Assembly: GCA_937949915.1 (NCBI GenBank)
Contig: CALECP010000295.1
Location: forward strand, 1 to 33,462
Direction: 5' to 3'
Source of the DNA: an uncultured Anaerolineae bacterium
Lineage (GTDB): Bacteria > Chloroflexota > Anaerolineae > Promineifilales > Promineifilaceae
DNA: 33,462 bases
The notes under the pieces are model-generated. The model saw only the letters and a list, made by a program, of their open reading frames with translations. It did no database searches and was not told the DNA's origin. Shown in pieces: positions 1-8,132 of the stretch (position 1 is its first letter; each line of letters starts with the position of its first letter). Position numbers and translations under genes: made by a program.

Positions 1-502
1 AAATCCTTTCCAGTCCATTTGATGAAGTTTCTTAGCAGAAGTCACATTTCCTTCTCTTTTCAACTATATATTTGTCACTCGCATTCTGTTATCAGAATAT
101 GATGTGTGCAAAACCTCATTGATAATAACCATGCTAATTTCGCACATACTAGACCATTCTCTCTTTTTGGGACTTCAGTACCATCAAATACTTGACCGAT
201 TATACATTATGCTCAAAAAACACACAACTATATTGTACACTTTGAGATTAGAGACTGGTTCTAATTTTCATCTTTCAAGATTTTTACCAGAAAGCAAGAG
301 CAAACAATGCTATCTTAATGTAAGATACACTTTATCAAAATGGTTCATTCCGACAAATAATTTTAAGTGTGGTGGCTTTGTACTATCCTAGATTAAAAGG
401 CTACCGCGAAGTATCGTATCCCCTTATGATGCAAAGTGTTTTATTGTCGGAAACGACCTAGAAGCTATCTAACGAAAAATCATACAGGAGTACGTTTATA
501 CT
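1..502. other. AT-rich leading region without a convincing gene
   Basis: This stretch is AT-rich and contains no CGGCCG palindrome, unlike most of the window. A 95-codon open frame at 104-391 has no recognisable domain and no clear ribosome binding site, so I do not call it. A weak four-base-pair hairpin (GTCG-GAAA-CGAC, 446-457) lies upstream of the amine oxidase gene. An AGGAG at 486-490 serves that gene's start at 503. I see no confident promoter. Confidence 0.5.
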
Positions 503-2581
503 ATGTCCTCTATATCAGCAAAATTTAATCTAAACATTTCAATTTGTATCATAATTACTGCTTTTTTTGTATTACTCCTTAAAAATGCTTCTCATACAGT
601 TTATGCTCAATCAGCAAACTGTTCGGAAACATATCAAATCACACATTCTTTTGAGAACGATGCGACTTGGTCAATGTGTTGGAATTGGCGGGCACAAGAA
701 GGCATCGTCTTTCACGATATTAATTACAAATCACCATTAGGCATTTCAAAAACGGTTCTGAAGGAAGCCGCATTAGCTGAGTTACACGTCAATTATGATC
801 ATGGATCAAACTGGTATTTGGATGTAAGTGGTGAAGGTATGGGCATTAATATGTTGGACTTGGGTAACAATGATTGCGAGGCAGGCACACTTTATTCTCA
901 TGCGTTTTCAGTAAATGATGTAAGGCAAGTATTATGCAAATCTCTTCATACACATAAATACAGTTGGCGAGATGAAAATAAACAAGCATCTAGTGAAAGC
1001 TTAGAATTATTTAGCGTCAGCCATATTGGGGAGTATGAATACATTCCAAAGTGGGTATTTCACGATAATGGCGAGATCGAAATCGCTGTAGGCGCAACAG
1101 GGCAATTGCAAAATCTGACGATGAACCCATCGTTTGATATTTTTGGGTGGAATGTACGTCCAGTTGACGAAAATCCTCAGTATGCACTCTCCCATACCCA
1201 CAATTACTGGTTTCGTCTTGATTTCGATCTCGATGGCCCAATGAATGATGTTGTTGAAGTAGTTGATTTTCCGCAGAAAGAGCTATTTCTCAATGTAGCT
1301 GGGCAAGGGGTATTGCACCAAGAATGGACGGAGATCGTTAGAACCGATGTGGTGACAGAGACGACGAGCGTGATGTCGCCTGAAAATTACCGCGTGTGGC
1401 GTGTGCGAGATGATGTAAGCGTGAATGCGGATGGGCATCCGATCTCGTATCGACTCGACCCGACGACACAGATTATTTATCGGGGTACGGATGATGAATT
1501 TTGGGCGACGGCCGATCTCTACATCACCGACTTCGATGCATGTGAGCGACTGCTGGTCAATAATCCGACAACAGATGGATGTGCGGCTAATGTTGTGGAG
1601 TACATTACGGATACGCAAACGATCACCGATCCGGTGCTGTGGTACAGTGCAAGTTTTCACCATTGGGCGCGCAATGAAGATGAGCCATATATGCCAATTC
1701 ATTGGGAAGGATTCCATTTAGTGCCACATGATTGGACGGCCGAGAATGAAATTGCCGCATCAGCACCCACAAATGTGACAACACAAGGTATATCTGTAGA
1801 TTCGGCTGCCCCCCCACTATTATATTGGTTGCTAGGTTTGAGTATGGCATTTGTAGTCGGTACGATTTGGACACGACGTGTAACAGGAGAAGATCGTCAA
1901 AAAAGATATATTCAGCTAGGCATTATTGGCGTAAGTGTTATGGTGTCATTAGGAAGTGTGACATTGTTATCAGCGTCTCAGCATAATCCTTATGGTGCAT
2001 TTTCCCCACCACCATCACGAGTCGGATTTGATCCATTATCATTAGATGAAATAAACAGAGCGATGGAAGTTACAACTCAGAGTCAGCTAACGAGAAGCGT
2101 ACGCGATCATACAGAAACATTACAGGTCGAACGACATCGGGAGGAAAAGGGATTAGAGTTAAGCATGCGGCGAGCCGATGTGTATGTATATGATTATGGG
2201 ACAGATGAAACAGTTTACACCTTGGTTGATTTGGAAACAGGAGAAATTAATCATGAAGAAAGATTACAAAAAGTACAGTTGCCTTTGAACGCAAATGAGC
2301 GTGTAAAAGTAATTGATTTGATGTTGGCAGACGAATATGTAGGAAGTCTATTACGAAAAATTTTTGGTGATTCTATCTCTCGTAACAGTTTATCTGTTAC
2401 GCCGCTCATCATAGGTGTTAATGGAAGTAACATATCAGATAAAGAGTTCGAACAATGTGGGGTTGAACGTTGTGTACGGTTATTAGTAAGCAGTGATGCC
2501 GGCCGCGTACCTTTTATGCCTGTAGTCAATTTATCTACAGGTGCCGTATCTACATGGGAGACGATTATAGAAAAACCATGA
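503..2581 (+). CDS. Membrane-anchored, domain-permuted copper amine oxidase homologue
   Basis: Copper amine oxidases oxidise primary amines to aldehydes, H2O2 and ammonia, using Cu(II) and a topaquinone made from a tyrosine. This 692-residue protein has a signal peptide (hydrophobic 11-26, cleavage near 36). A catalytic-domain match covers about 45-415. In it, D107 (D-x4-G-x-G) sits where the catalytic base is expected, and C125/C145 match the conserved disulfide. SHIGEYEY (173-180) aligns with STVGNYDY, which places Y178 at the topaquinone position. HTH (231-233) and H387 in H-x2-R-x-ED-x-P-x-MP match the copper ligands. Two membrane helices follow (about 437-457 and 469-491). Residues 505-690 then resemble the N2/N3 domains (DPLSLDEI at 510-517, LVDLETGEI at 574-582), which normally precede the catalytic domain. 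E177 replaces the usual Asn before the cofactor tyrosine. The start is supported by AGGAG at 486-490. The gene is AT-rich with few CGGCCG words, which is compatible with transfer. Family assignment is strong; activity is uncertain. Confidence 0.82.
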   Translation: MSSISAKFNLNISICIIITAFFVLLLKNASHTVYAQSANCSETYQITHSFENDATWSMCWNWRAQEGIVFHDINYKSPLGISKTVLKEAALAELHVNYDHGSNWYLDVSGEGMGINMLDLGNNDCEAGTLYSHAFSVNDVRQVLCKSLHTHKYSWRDENKQASSESLELFSVSHIGEYEYIPKWVFHDNGEIEIAVGATGQLQNLTMNPSFDIFGWNVRPVDENPQYALSHTHNYWFRLDFDLDGPMNDVVEVVDFPQKELFLNVAGQGVLHQEWTEIVRTDVVTETTSVMSPENYRVWRVRDDVSVNADGHPISYRLDPTTQIIYRGTDDEFWATADLYITDFDACERLLVNNPTTDGCAANVVEYITDTQTITDPVLWYSASFHHWARNEDEPYMPIHWEGFHLVPHDWTAENEIAASAPTNVTTQGISVDSAAPPLLYWLLGLSMAFVVGTIWTRRVTGEDRQKRYIQLGIIGVSVMVSLGSVTLLSASQHNPYGAFSPPPSRVGFDPLSLDEINRAMEVTTQSQLTRSVRDHTETLQVERHREEKGLELSMRRADVYVYDYGTDETVYTLVDLETGEINHEERLQKVQLPLNANERVKVIDLMLADEYVGSLLRKIFGDSISRNSLSVTPLIIGVNGSNISDKEFEQCGVERCVRLLVSSDAGRVPFMPVVNLSTGAVSTWETIIEKP

Positions 2582-2646
2582 GATTGTTAAAATGTCTGCT
2601 TGCACTTTGCTTTATAGCAAACGACTCATGTGAAATCAATAACATT

Positions 2647-3036
2647 TTACTCGATAAAACGCGCTTTTAGCTCAACAGAAGGAATCATACAATGCGCTTG
2701 CTCCCCAAACCATTGATAGCGGTGCGCGGCGATCCAATCATACACTGCATCCCGGATTATTTTTGGCACGATTAGCCCGATGCCCAGCACTTTCCAGAGG
2801 CCGCGTAGCTTGAGCGCAATCCGCAACGCGGCCGCCGATTTGACAAACACCCGGCCGTCCTGCACCAGCACAATCGAGTCTAACCCCTCTACGCCATGCG
2901 TGTCTGTCAATGCACGGCCGACATCCGACTGCAACGCGGCAAATTGAAAGTGCACGGCCGGATCGCGGCGAATAATAAATTGCACCGCGCCATTGCACAG
3001 ATTGCAAACGCCATCGAACAATACAATATCTTTCAT
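2647..3036 (-). CDS. DCC family (DUF393/YuxK-like) thiol oxidoreductase-like protein
   Basis: This small protein of about 129 residues opens with MKDIVLFDGVCNLCNG. That is the D-x2-C-x2-C signature of the DCC family, predicted to have a thioredoxin-like fold; the family has no settled substrate. The LFDGVCNLC start block and the following FIIRRDPAVHFQFAALQS segment are typical, and the length is normal. I prefer the ATG at 3036. A GTG at 3051 would add five residues and begin directly after the upstream TGA stop (3054-3052). It is the last gene of a minus-strand group after the transglycosylase and converges with the amine oxidase gene. Confidence 0.85.
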   Translation of the reverse strand: MKDIVLFDGVCNLCNGAVQFIIRRDPAVHFQFAALQSDVGRALTDTHGVEGLDSIVLVQDGRVFVKSAAALRIALKLRGLWKVLGIGLIVPKIIRDAVYDWIAAHRYQWFGEQAHCMIPSVELKARFIE

Positions 3037-3051
3037 CGTGCTATTACGCAC

Positions 3052-4161
3052 TCAATAACCGAGTCGAGTCGCAGCCTGATTGCACAAACTGTTCCCCCCG
3101 GCCGCCAGCCATTCTTGCAGCGTCAGGCTGACTCCCGTTCCCGCTTTCGCTTCATCATAAATCCCTTTGCCCCATGTGTAGTAGCGGCGGGTTTCGGCCG
3201 CCCAATTATCCCAGCCAGACGCGGCCGCCACATGCCCGCCGTTGTATCCGGCAAACGACAAATAAGGATTGTTGCCCGTCTGTACCATCCGTTCGGCAAA
3301 GTAGTTTGCACCCCGTTTCGCGTTCGTCAATGGATCGAGCATATCCTCATCGGCCGTAAAATGGAACGGCATCACTTGGAACAACCCCATCGCCCCTGCC
3401 CACGATTGCGCCTGTGGATCACCACATGATTCAATCTGCATAATCGTTGCCAGCATATCGGGATCAAGACCGCGTTCGTCGGCCGCTTGCACGATCAGCC
3501 ATTCCCAATGGTGTACCGTCGGCATAAAAATGGGGGAGAGACGGCCGCTCGTCGTCGCTGGCACAGCTTGTTGCACACCGGCCACTTGTGGCTCTCCTTG
3601 CATCAGTGTGTTGATTCCGGCCGACGCATTCGCGCTGAGATCGGCCGTTGCCCCCAATCGTACATTCTCTACCATCAAAAAGTTATAAACCACCCACACC
3701 GCCGGTAGCGCAATCGCAAACACACCGAGCAACAGCATAAACATGCGCTTTTCGACATTGCTCTCTCCCGGCGTAGGCTGCAACGCTTCATCATAATACG
3801 CTTCGTCGTTATACCGTTGTCCATCTTCTCTATTATCTATGTCGTCATACTCGTATCGAGATTCGGCCGTCATTACATCATCCACATAGAACTGGGGGCT
3901 AATTTCATCCGGGGATGTCGCCAGTTCATCTGCTTGAATTGTATGCGGGTCAACGCTGACAAGCATATACGCGCGGCCGTTTTGGTCATATATTAATTTA
4001 TCGTCGGGTAAATCCTCCGTTTCAGGTGCATAATGATCCTGATCTTCATACGCAATCGCGTCATCTTGGTCAAAATTGGGCGCGTCGATCAATTGCTCTG
4101 GATCATAGATCGGTATCGAACGAATCCGCCCGTGTGGGGTATGGATCAAATTGTTGGACAT
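3052..4161 (-). CDS. Membrane-anchored lytic transglycosylase (SLT domain)
   Basis: Lytic transglycosylases cleave peptidoglycan between MurNAc and GlcNAc, leaving 1,6-anhydro ends. The 369-residue protein has an acidic, low-complexity N-terminal region (1-138), probably cytoplasmic. One membrane helix follows (about 141-163), then a linker and a C-terminal SLT domain (about 215-345). The catalytic glutamate is E244 in MQIES. The supporting motifs GAMGLFQVMP (256-265) and AGYNGG (304-309) are present. The topology is therefore type II, with the enzyme outside. Two late cysteines (C246, C360) could form a disulfide. It lies between a multi-pass membrane protein gene upstream and the DCC gene, which follows without a gap. 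The long acidic cytoplasmic tail is not usual for this family and its role is unknown. Confidence 0.88.
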   Translation of the reverse strand: MSNNLIHTPHGRIRSIPIYDPEQLIDAPNFDQDDAIAYEDQDHYAPETEDLPDDKLIYDQNGRAYMLVSVDPHTIQADELATSPDEISPQFYVDDVMTAESRYEYDDIDNREDGQRYNDEAYYDEALQPTPGESNVEKRMFMLLLGVFAIALPAVWVVYNFLMVENVRLGATADLSANASAGINTLMQGEPQVAGVQQAVPATTSGRLSPIFMPTVHHWEWLIVQAADERGLDPDMLATIMQIESCGDPQAQSWAGAMGLFQVMPFHFTADEDMLDPLTNAKRGANYFAERMVQTGNNPYLSFAGYNGGHVAAASGWDNWAAETRRYYTWGKGIYDEAKAGTGVSLTLQEWLAAGGNSLCNQAATRLGY

Positions 4162-4201
4162 ATCTTTTGGTAAGAGCGAATTTGAGCGAACGGCCGCTTG
4201 G

Positions 4202-4233
4202 GCATGGGGACACAGTGTGCCGTGTCCCCATGC
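4202..4233. repeat. Perfect 12-bp inverted repeat hairpin
   Basis: GCATGGGGACAC (4202-4213) pairs perfectly with GTGTCCCCATGC (4222-4233) around an 8-base loop. It lies between the membrane protein gene and the transglycosylase gene. It resembles the other compact hairpins at 10154-10175, 21743-21770 and 23946-23973 in having perfect arms and an ACAC/GTGT or TCAC/GTGA core, although its ends are GCAT/ATGC rather than GTAG/CTAC. No U-run follows on either strand, so a classical intrinsic terminator is unlikely. Confidence 0.8.
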
Positions 4234-4257
4234 GAGAATACATGGTTTTAGTGTGGT

Positions 4258-5103
4258 TTATCCGCTTCGCTCTCGCGTCGTCGTACCGAGACCGGTACGC
4301 GGCTTGGTCGTCGAGCGTTTCGGTACAGCTTTTTTCTTGACAGATGGCGGTTTCTTGCGCGTCGCTGGCTTTTTTGCTTGCAGGGGCGGTAGCGGCAATG
4401 GCTGTGATTGCACCGTCAGCCGTTGGGTATCTGTTTGGGTGCGACGGCGTTCCCGAATTTGCAACGATTGTTGCTGCTCACGGTATGGCACGGCCGCGAC
4501 AGAAGAAACAGCGCGGCGCGTAGATATATTGGCTCTCGCATCGTCATCATCCCGGCCGCGATAGTGCATTGCCATCAATTTTTCACCCGTAATCGTCAGC
4601 GAGCCGATAAACAAAATGCGCGTCAGAAAAACGAGCATAGCAACAAAGATCGGCACAACGCGCAATAGCGTCTCTCGATCCAACACCTCATTGCCAAAAT
4701 TATTGTGACTAAGCAGCACAAGCGATACCGCCCACCACGTCATAATCGCATTCATCATCGCGCCCAGCACCCATGCACCCATCAAGTACAACGACTCTTT
4801 TTGCTGGCTATTACCCTCCTGGCGGGTAAAAATCCGTGCCAATCCTGCAAAGTCGATAGAGCAAAACGCAATCGCAAGCACACTCGCCCACGTCACGCCC
4901 ACAAAACTATTTTCGCCGATAAGGCTGGCAAGCGCATAGCGGGTTGTATCAAAGTTGAATATCTCGAACGCGAACAGCGCAACGACAAGAATCGTGGCGA
5001 TTACAACATGGCGTGACATGCGCGGCCGATCAAAAACGGAGCGCACTCTTGTCAAAAAAGGGGGCGTATCATCATCATAAGGTTCATAGGCTGTATTTTG
5101 CAT
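4258..5103 (-). CDS. Multi-pass membrane protein with long basic tail, function unknown
   Basis: I do not recognise a family. The 281-residue protein has four predicted membrane helices (about 31-49, 66-88, 105-131 and 147-171). A cytoplasmic tail of about 110 residues follows, rich in Arg, Lys, Gln, Pro and Thr, with KKP/KKK clusters near 244-275. The DRPRMSRH segment just before helix 1 is also basic, so the N terminus is probably cytoplasmic. The tail could bind nucleic acid or an acidic partner such as the acidic N-terminal region of the neighbouring transglycosylase; that is inference from charge only. It is the first gene of the minus-strand group and is separated from the transglycosylase gene by the hairpin at 4202-4233. 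Confidence 0.75.
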   Translation of the reverse strand: MQNTAYEPYDDDTPPFLTRVRSVFDRPRMSRHVVIATILVVALFAFEIFNFDTTRYALASLIGENSFVGVTWASVLAIAFCSIDFAGLARIFTRQEGNSQQKESLYLMGAWVLGAMMNAIMTWWAVSLVLLSHNNFGNEVLDRETLLRVVPIFVAMLVFLTRILFIGSLTITGEKLMAMHYRGRDDDDARANISTRRAVSSVAAVPYREQQQSLQIRERRRTQTDTQRLTVQSQPLPLPPLQAKKPATRKKPPSVKKKAVPKRSTTKPRTGLGTTTRERSG

Positions 5104-5428
5104 CGTATTTTCCTCTATCTCATCGAATTATTTTATCGGGAGATTGATTTTTTAGAACATAAGTACAGTAAATTTAGCACACTTGTTCATGTGTCGTCAA
5201 CCATAGATTCAGCGTCTAACAATCATAGGCGAGGCGTTGAATGCCAAAACAGCATTCAACCCTAAAATCCAATGAGGCATACGTGTGTGTGTTTTATTCA
5301 ATGTGTGGTGTGATTGAACTGATCGTCAAGCGTTACGCATTTGTGCATCCTGCCTATTGGGAACGGTCAGCAAAAAATCACAGCAAAAGCAGCAGTTCGC
5401 AGTCAGTATTAAGTTCAAAGGAAAAAAG
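5104..5428. other. Intergenic region between divergent genes
   Basis: These 325 bases separate the minus-strand membrane protein gene from the plus-strand glycoside-hydrolase-like gene, so both promoters should lie here. The stretch is AT-rich and free of CGGCCG. I find no hexamer pair good enough to call. An open frame starting at 5241 overlaps the real gene and has no domain. The only clear element is AAAGGA at 5417-5422, the ribosome binding site for the start at 5429. Confidence 0.5.
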
Positions 5429-8128
5429 ATGGATACAACAATTTATAGAGACCGTATACAGACCTTGTTTCTCGTGGTAATTTTAGCAGCGGCCGTCGGC
5501 CTGTTTGGTGCAATTGGGTTGGGCGCGGCCGTGGCCAGCACCCCAGACGCACTTGCGCCGAACATCATCATCGACGACACCCCGCTCGTGACAGATGTGC
5601 AACGCATGGGCATCAACTTAGGTACACATGACCAATATGGTGCCAGCATTTTGCTAAAAAACATGATCAGCAACCCCGGTTTTGAAGGGGGCGAACGGGC
5701 GATGATGTTCCATGTGCTGACTGCCACCAATTCGCGCATTCAGATGGACAATTGGCAGACGATCTTCAACAATCCGGCCGCCAGTGTGGGGCATCCCGTC
5801 GGCTATTGGGACGGTGCAACGTATGAAGTGTTAACTGGCAATGCGGCCGGTGTGAGCGGCACAGTGCAAGCCTTTACGCACGAAAATGACCGCAACACCT
5901 TCTATGTCGATGGCGGCGCAACGCCCAATCCCTGGAGCGTTATGATGGTCAACAAGCAATTTGCCGGATACGCAGGCAGCTATAGCGGCGCGACCGATGC
6001 CACAGACACGCGCCCCGACAGCCCCGGCATTCAGTCGCTCAAATTGCTGACCGCCACCAACTACAGCCCCTCGTGGCGGTATGTGATGGATGCGTGGTAC
6101 CGCGACTCTGACCGCACGGCCGGAAAGCTGATCCTCGCAGATGGTAGCTGGCATTTTGAAGTATGGGCGAAAGCAGAAACGGTGAGCGACACACTCGAAA
6201 TCAAATTTGCACGCGACAACGAAGCGACCTTCTTGCATGAGATCGTGCCATTGACAGACAGTTGGCAAAAGATCGAATTTGACTTTACTGTTCCCGACGG
6301 TGCAGACGCAGACGGTGTGTATGACCCCGCCCCTGGTGTGATACATCCTGTTTTGCAGATGACATTTCGCCTCACCCCGAACAGTGGTGCTATCTGGATC
6401 GATGATGTGGCACTAGAGCGCGTCACGGCCGATTCGGCCGCCAATCCCACCGCTTTTGGCGATAACGTCGTCAGCCACCTAGAAACGATGAACCCCGGCA
6501 TTCTACGCAATTGGGGCGCACAGCTCGGCAGCTCACTCGATAATCAGCTTGCGCCCTCTTTTGCTCGCCGCAACACCGCCTTCGACCAATCGACAACACG
6601 TGTCAACAAATATCATTACTCTATACATGAATTTCTCGAACTGGCAGCCCATCTGGACGCGATGCCCTGGTACGTCGTGCCGCCCACATTTTCGCCCGCA
6701 GAGCTAGAGAACTTGGTCGCATATTTATCTGCCCCGGCCGGAACGCATCCCTATGCCGACATTCGCGCCAATTTAGGCCAAGTTGCACCCTGGAGCGATG
6801 TTTTTGATAGAATCAGCCTAGAATATGGTAATGAAGTGTGGGGCGGCGGCTACACACACAATGATCCATTTGCTGGGGCAACAGTAGGTGGAGGAAATAA
6901 TGCGGGCCAGATCGCGGGTGACCGATTGGGCATTATCCGCAACGCGCCTTACTTTGATAGCACACAAATCAATTTGGTGATCGGCGGTCAGAACGGCTAT
7001 CCACCCACCAATTTGCAAATCGAAGAAAATAGCTCGACGCATGATACGCTGGGGCTTGCGCCATACTTTGGCAATGTGCAGACATGGACGACAGATGCCG
7101 CACTGTATTACCCGTTGTTTGCAACAGTCCATCAGGCGATTAGCACCGGCAAAGCGGCCGAAACGCAAAGCTATCTCGATCAAGTAGGACAGGGTACAAA
7201 TTTGGCGATTTACGAGATCAATTTGCATGGACACACAGGCGCGGACAATCTGCCGATTGACGTGCGGAATGATTTGGTCACAGGTCAGGGTGCTGGCATG
7301 GCTGTGCCGTACCACATGCTCAACTATTTGCAGCAAATGGGTATTCGCGATCAGGCGATGTGGTTGTTGGCTGACTATTCAACTGAAGTCCATGCCGGAT
7401 CAAATGAGTATGTCCGTTTGTTTGGCGGGGTGACAGATATTGAGGCAGGCGGTCATGCACGGCCGACGATGCTTTCTCTCGAATTGGTCAACCGGGCGAT
7501 CAAGGGCGATCTGATCAGCACCAGCCATGTAGGATACAACCCATCACTTGTTGTTCCGGCCGAAAATGGCTTGAACGCGCCGACAGAAATCGATTATGTC
7601 AATTCGTTCGCGTTCAAGGATGGCAACGATTACGCTGTTGTTTTATTCAATCTCAGCTTGGATGAGACGTTCTATGTCAATCTCGACTATCCGACAATGC
7701 CGCAATCAGTCACACTAAGCAGCATTGTGGCAGACAGTATCTATAACAACAACGAGACGGCCGAAGAAGTACAGATCACCACGCAAGTGCGAAGCGATCC
7801 GACATGGGCAACCACATTGCCACCGCATTCGCTGCACGTCATCGAATGGACAGTAGATGTGACCGATACAACCACTATCACGGATACCGGGACAATCACC
7901 GATACGGGTACGGTAACGGACACAGGGACAGTCACAGACACGGGTACGGTGACGGATACTGTGCCACTTGCGGTTACATTGCAAAGTGGTAAGGTTGATC
8001 GTCAGACAAGTGAGTTATTGTTGTTGACAAGCATGTGGGTTGGAGCAGTCATTTGCACATGTCGATATACCCTAGTACGGCCGCGCAAGTGGACAAATAA
8101 AAAGAACAAGTGGAGCATAAGAGGATGA
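5429..8128 (+). CDS. Secreted glycoside-hydrolase-like protein with C-terminal Thr/Asp repeats and anchor
   Basis: The 899-residue protein begins with a signal peptide (hydrophobic about 12-36, ending AVAS). An ATG at 5429 with AAAGGA at 5417-5422 is preferred over an upstream TTG (5357). Residues about 150-340 look like a jelly-roll carbohydrate-binding module (WHFEVWAKAE, DSWQKIEFDF, IWIDDVALE). The next part resembles a clan GH-A type barrel such as GH51/GH39. Its LEYGNEVWG contains an N468-E469 pair suited to the acid/base, and IYEINLH places E596 as candidate nucleophile 127 residues later. Near 811-846 the chain turns into five to six TDTGT(V/I) repeats, coded by about 18-bp units, followed by a hydrophobic stretch (LLLLTSMWVGAVICTC) and a basic tail that would anchor it. 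The substrate is not readable from sequence. lysA follows after four bases. Confidence 0.7.
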   Translation: MDTTIYRDRIQTLFLVVILAAAVGLFGAIGLGAAVASTPDALAPNIIIDDTPLVTDVQRMGINLGTHDQYGASILLKNMISNPGFEGGERAMMFHVLTATNSRIQMDNWQTIFNNPAASVGHPVGYWDGATYEVLTGNAAGVSGTVQAFTHENDRNTFYVDGGATPNPWSVMMVNKQFAGYAGSYSGATDATDTRPDSPGIQSLKLLTATNYSPSWRYVMDAWYRDSDRTAGKLILADGSWHFEVWAKAETVSDTLEIKFARDNEATFLHEIVPLTDSWQKIEFDFTVPDGADADGVYDPAPGVIHPVLQMTFRLTPNSGAIWIDDVALERVTADSAANPTAFGDNVVSHLETMNPGILRNWGAQLGSSLDNQLAPSFARRNTAFDQSTTRVNKYHYSIHEFLELAAHLDAMPWYVVPPTFSPAELENLVAYLSAPAGTHPYADIRANLGQVAPWSDVFDRISLEYGNEVWGGGYTHNDPFAGATVGGGNNAGQIAGDRLGIIRNAPYFDSTQINLVIGGQNGYPPTNLQIEENSSTHDTLGLAPYFGNVQTWTTDAALYYPLFATVHQAISTGKAAETQSYLDQVGQGTNLAIYEINLHGHTGADNLPIDVRNDLVTGQGAGMAVPYHMLNYLQQMGIRDQAMWLLADYSTEVHAGSNEYVRLFGGVTDIEAGGHARPTMLSLELVNRAIKGDLISTSHVGYNPSLVVPAENGLNAPTEIDYVNSFAFKDGNDYAVVLFNLSLDETFYVNLDYPTMPQSVTLSSIVADSIYNNNETAEEVQITTQVRSDPTWATTLPPHSLHVIEWTVDVTDTTTITDTGTITDTGTVTDTGTVTDTGTVTDTVPLAVTLQSGKVDRQTSELLLLTSMWVGAVICTCRYTLVRPRKWTNKKNKWSIRG
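7873..7965 (+). repeat. In-frame tandem repeat encoding TDTGT units
   Basis: Imperfect 18-base units of the form acggayacvggnacrrtc encode successive TDTGTV/TDTGTI blocks between the enzyme domain and the C-terminal hydrophobic segment. The units differ mainly at synonymous positions, which indicates selection on a Thr/Asp-rich, probably extended and glycosylatable linker. Copy number is likely to vary between strains. Confidence 0.75.
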
Positions 8129-8132
8129 TTGC

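Noticed and set aside
104-391. 95-codon open frame in the AT-rich lead
   Set aside because: No ribosome binding site, no recognisable domain and composition like the surrounding non-coding DNA.
503-2581. Amine oxidase permutation as a frameshift or assembly artefact
   Set aside because: The frame is continuous through catalytic domain, helices and N2/N3-like part, with no repeat junction or stop. An artefact would be unlikely to place two clean membrane helices at the joint. Resequencing would still be a fair check.
5241-5480. 79-codon open frame upstream of the glycoside-hydrolase-like gene
   Set aside because: It overlaps the signal-peptide coding region of the real gene in another frame and has no supporting features.
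7873-7965. CRISPR-like array
   Set aside because: The units are contiguous 18-base in-frame codon repeats without spacers; no CRISPR array was seen anywhere in the window.
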